Assembly: GCF_000208745.1 (NCBI RefSeq)
Contig: NC_030851.1
Coordinates: 3,128,634-3,192,633 of the forward strand
DNA length: 64,000 bases
Origin: Theobroma cacao
Lineage: Eukaryota > Streptophyta > Magnoliopsida > Malvales > Malvaceae
Direction: 5' to 3'
Numbering within the stretch: position 1 is the stretch's first letter; each line of letters opens with the position of its first letter. Below, one piece after another: positions 63,049-64,000 of the stretch. The position numbers and the translations under genes were made by a program. The notes beneath the pieces were generated by a model that saw only the letters and a list, made by a program, of their open reading frames with translations, did not search any database and was not told where the DNA came from.

Positions 63049-64000
63049 TTTTCAATCAAAGTAGAAGCAGAAGAAGATTACTGAATCCTCTAAATCCTTC
63101 CTCCTCCTCCTCCTCCTCTTCTTCTTGATATTTCCCTTGTTTTCCTTCTGTTTCAAGTTGAAAATTAAAAGCTTTTCTTTATGGACTTGAATATACAGCA
63201 TTATATTGTCAGATAGCTAATTTATTGTAGGGTCGGCCTTCTTGTATTCTAGATAATAAAACTGATAGAGAGACAGATTTCTCAACGTTTTTCTATAATT
63301 TCTTTTCCTCTCAATTATCTTTGATATTTTGGTTTCACACAGGACTCGAAAACTGTCTTTAGTCTTGGTGGGCCGCTTTGATTTTCATTGCATTATTGGT
63401 TTTATCTCTTGGATTCGTCCACCTGTATGGCTATCCAACATTGTCTAAACTTTGTTTTTTTTTTTTAATAGGCTCAATCCTTCTGATTTTTGCTAAGTCC
63501 ACGAGTTGAATGAGGGGTCGTGATCAGTGGGCCGAATGAGCTGGCACTTAGGCAATAGAAGCCACACTTCTCTCTGATGAAAGCATATCCCATTCGTCCA
63601 TATTCCATTTCTGGTTCAACCACTTCGGAAAGCGAAAGCACCTAAATTATTAATCCTTTCTTTCCATTAAAGTAACGCTTGCTAGCCAGAGCTTAAGCTT
63701 TAATCAATTCACTCTTCAATGATCAATGAGTAGCCACAGTAAAACAGATGTTATTACCAGCCATAGAATATGCCCTCATTAGTTGACTTGGCCCCTCTAA
63801 CCGGGAAATATCCCCTTCCTGTCCGAAGGACCCAACGCTCCTATTCCTTTTCACATATACTTTTGATATGGTAAGCAAAAAGGTTCTGCTCCAAAAAGAC
63901 CAGCCTGCTTCATTATAGAAAGAATGAAGAACCTGCAAAAAGATGCTTAACAAACCAGCTGGATGGCCATTGGAGCACCAAGAAAGATGGCCCCCAATGG
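63049..64000. other. Right edge, upstream of the phosphodiesterase gene
   Basis: Leader and promoter of the phosphodiesterase gene, with the (TCC)n tract at 63099-63118. From 64000 down to 63723 the minus strand stays open to a TGA after VATH. It has no recognised domain, though TTTTTGCAG near 63930 could be a 3' splice site. I do not call a gene here. Confidence 0.4.
63099..63125. repeat. (TCC)n/(TTC)n microsatellite in the phosphodiesterase leader
   Basis: A pyrimidine triplet run, TCC repeats followed by TTC. On the transcribed strand it is a purine-rich (GGA)n leader element. Confidence 0.85.

Overview
The window is nuclear DNA from a flowering plant, and from a eudicot. Coding regions are split by short introns with plant-type borders, intergenic DNA is AT-rich and littered with small transposon remnants, and every recognisable protein belongs to a plant family. 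The proteins look rosid-like. Malvaceae is only a guess, because I could not run a search. One assembly gap (358 N) lies at 51239-51596.

Layout, left to right: a family 10 glycoside hydrolase/xylanase (+, 1428-4380); a thaumatin-like protein with a GPI-type tail (-, 7271-8930); a second, secreted thaumatin-like protein (-, 17782-18641); a Myb/SANT-like DNA-binding protein (-, 19681-20902); an AUX1/LAX auxin influx carrier, best matched to LAX2 (+, 26913-30636); a cold-shock-domain/zinc-knuckle glycine-rich RNA-binding protein (-, 35613-36194); an ARMADILLO REPEAT ONLY protein (-, 39583-41577); a short J-domain protein (-, 55088-55429); a METTL16/FIONA1-type m6A methyltransferase (+, 57705-61019); and an intronless PI-PLC-X-like phosphodiesterase (-, 62092-63048). 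For all spliced genes I joined the exons by reading frame. Each model is open from start to stop, and all introns are GT-AG except one GC-AG intron in the LAX gene.

The genes are not an operon and share no pathway. What links them is position. From memory of Arabidopsis loci, the neighbours GH10-TLP-TLP-CSP-PLC, LAX2-CSP-FIO1 and TLP-CSP-ARO-DnaJ occur as separate paralogous blocks on chromosomes 2 and 4. Here they appear together in a single interval, as expected for an ancestral block that was duplicated and fractionated in the Arabidopsis lineage.

The large gene-poor stretches (8.9-17.7 kb, 20.9-26.7 kb, 30.6-35.6 kb and especially 41.6-55 kb) hold transposon-like structures: a 2.3-kb long inverted repeat at about 44630-46925, terminal-inverted-repeat elements at 5625-6240 and about 32539-33213, a probable element spanning the N gap, a tRNA-like SINE fragment near 4562, a perfect 66-bp tandem duplication at 13067-13198, and several microsatellites. 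I found no convincing novel biological system. The best leads are the GC-AG intron, the long inverted repeat, the synteny block, the repeat-rich GPI tail on the first thaumatin-like protein and the J protein without a transit peptide.
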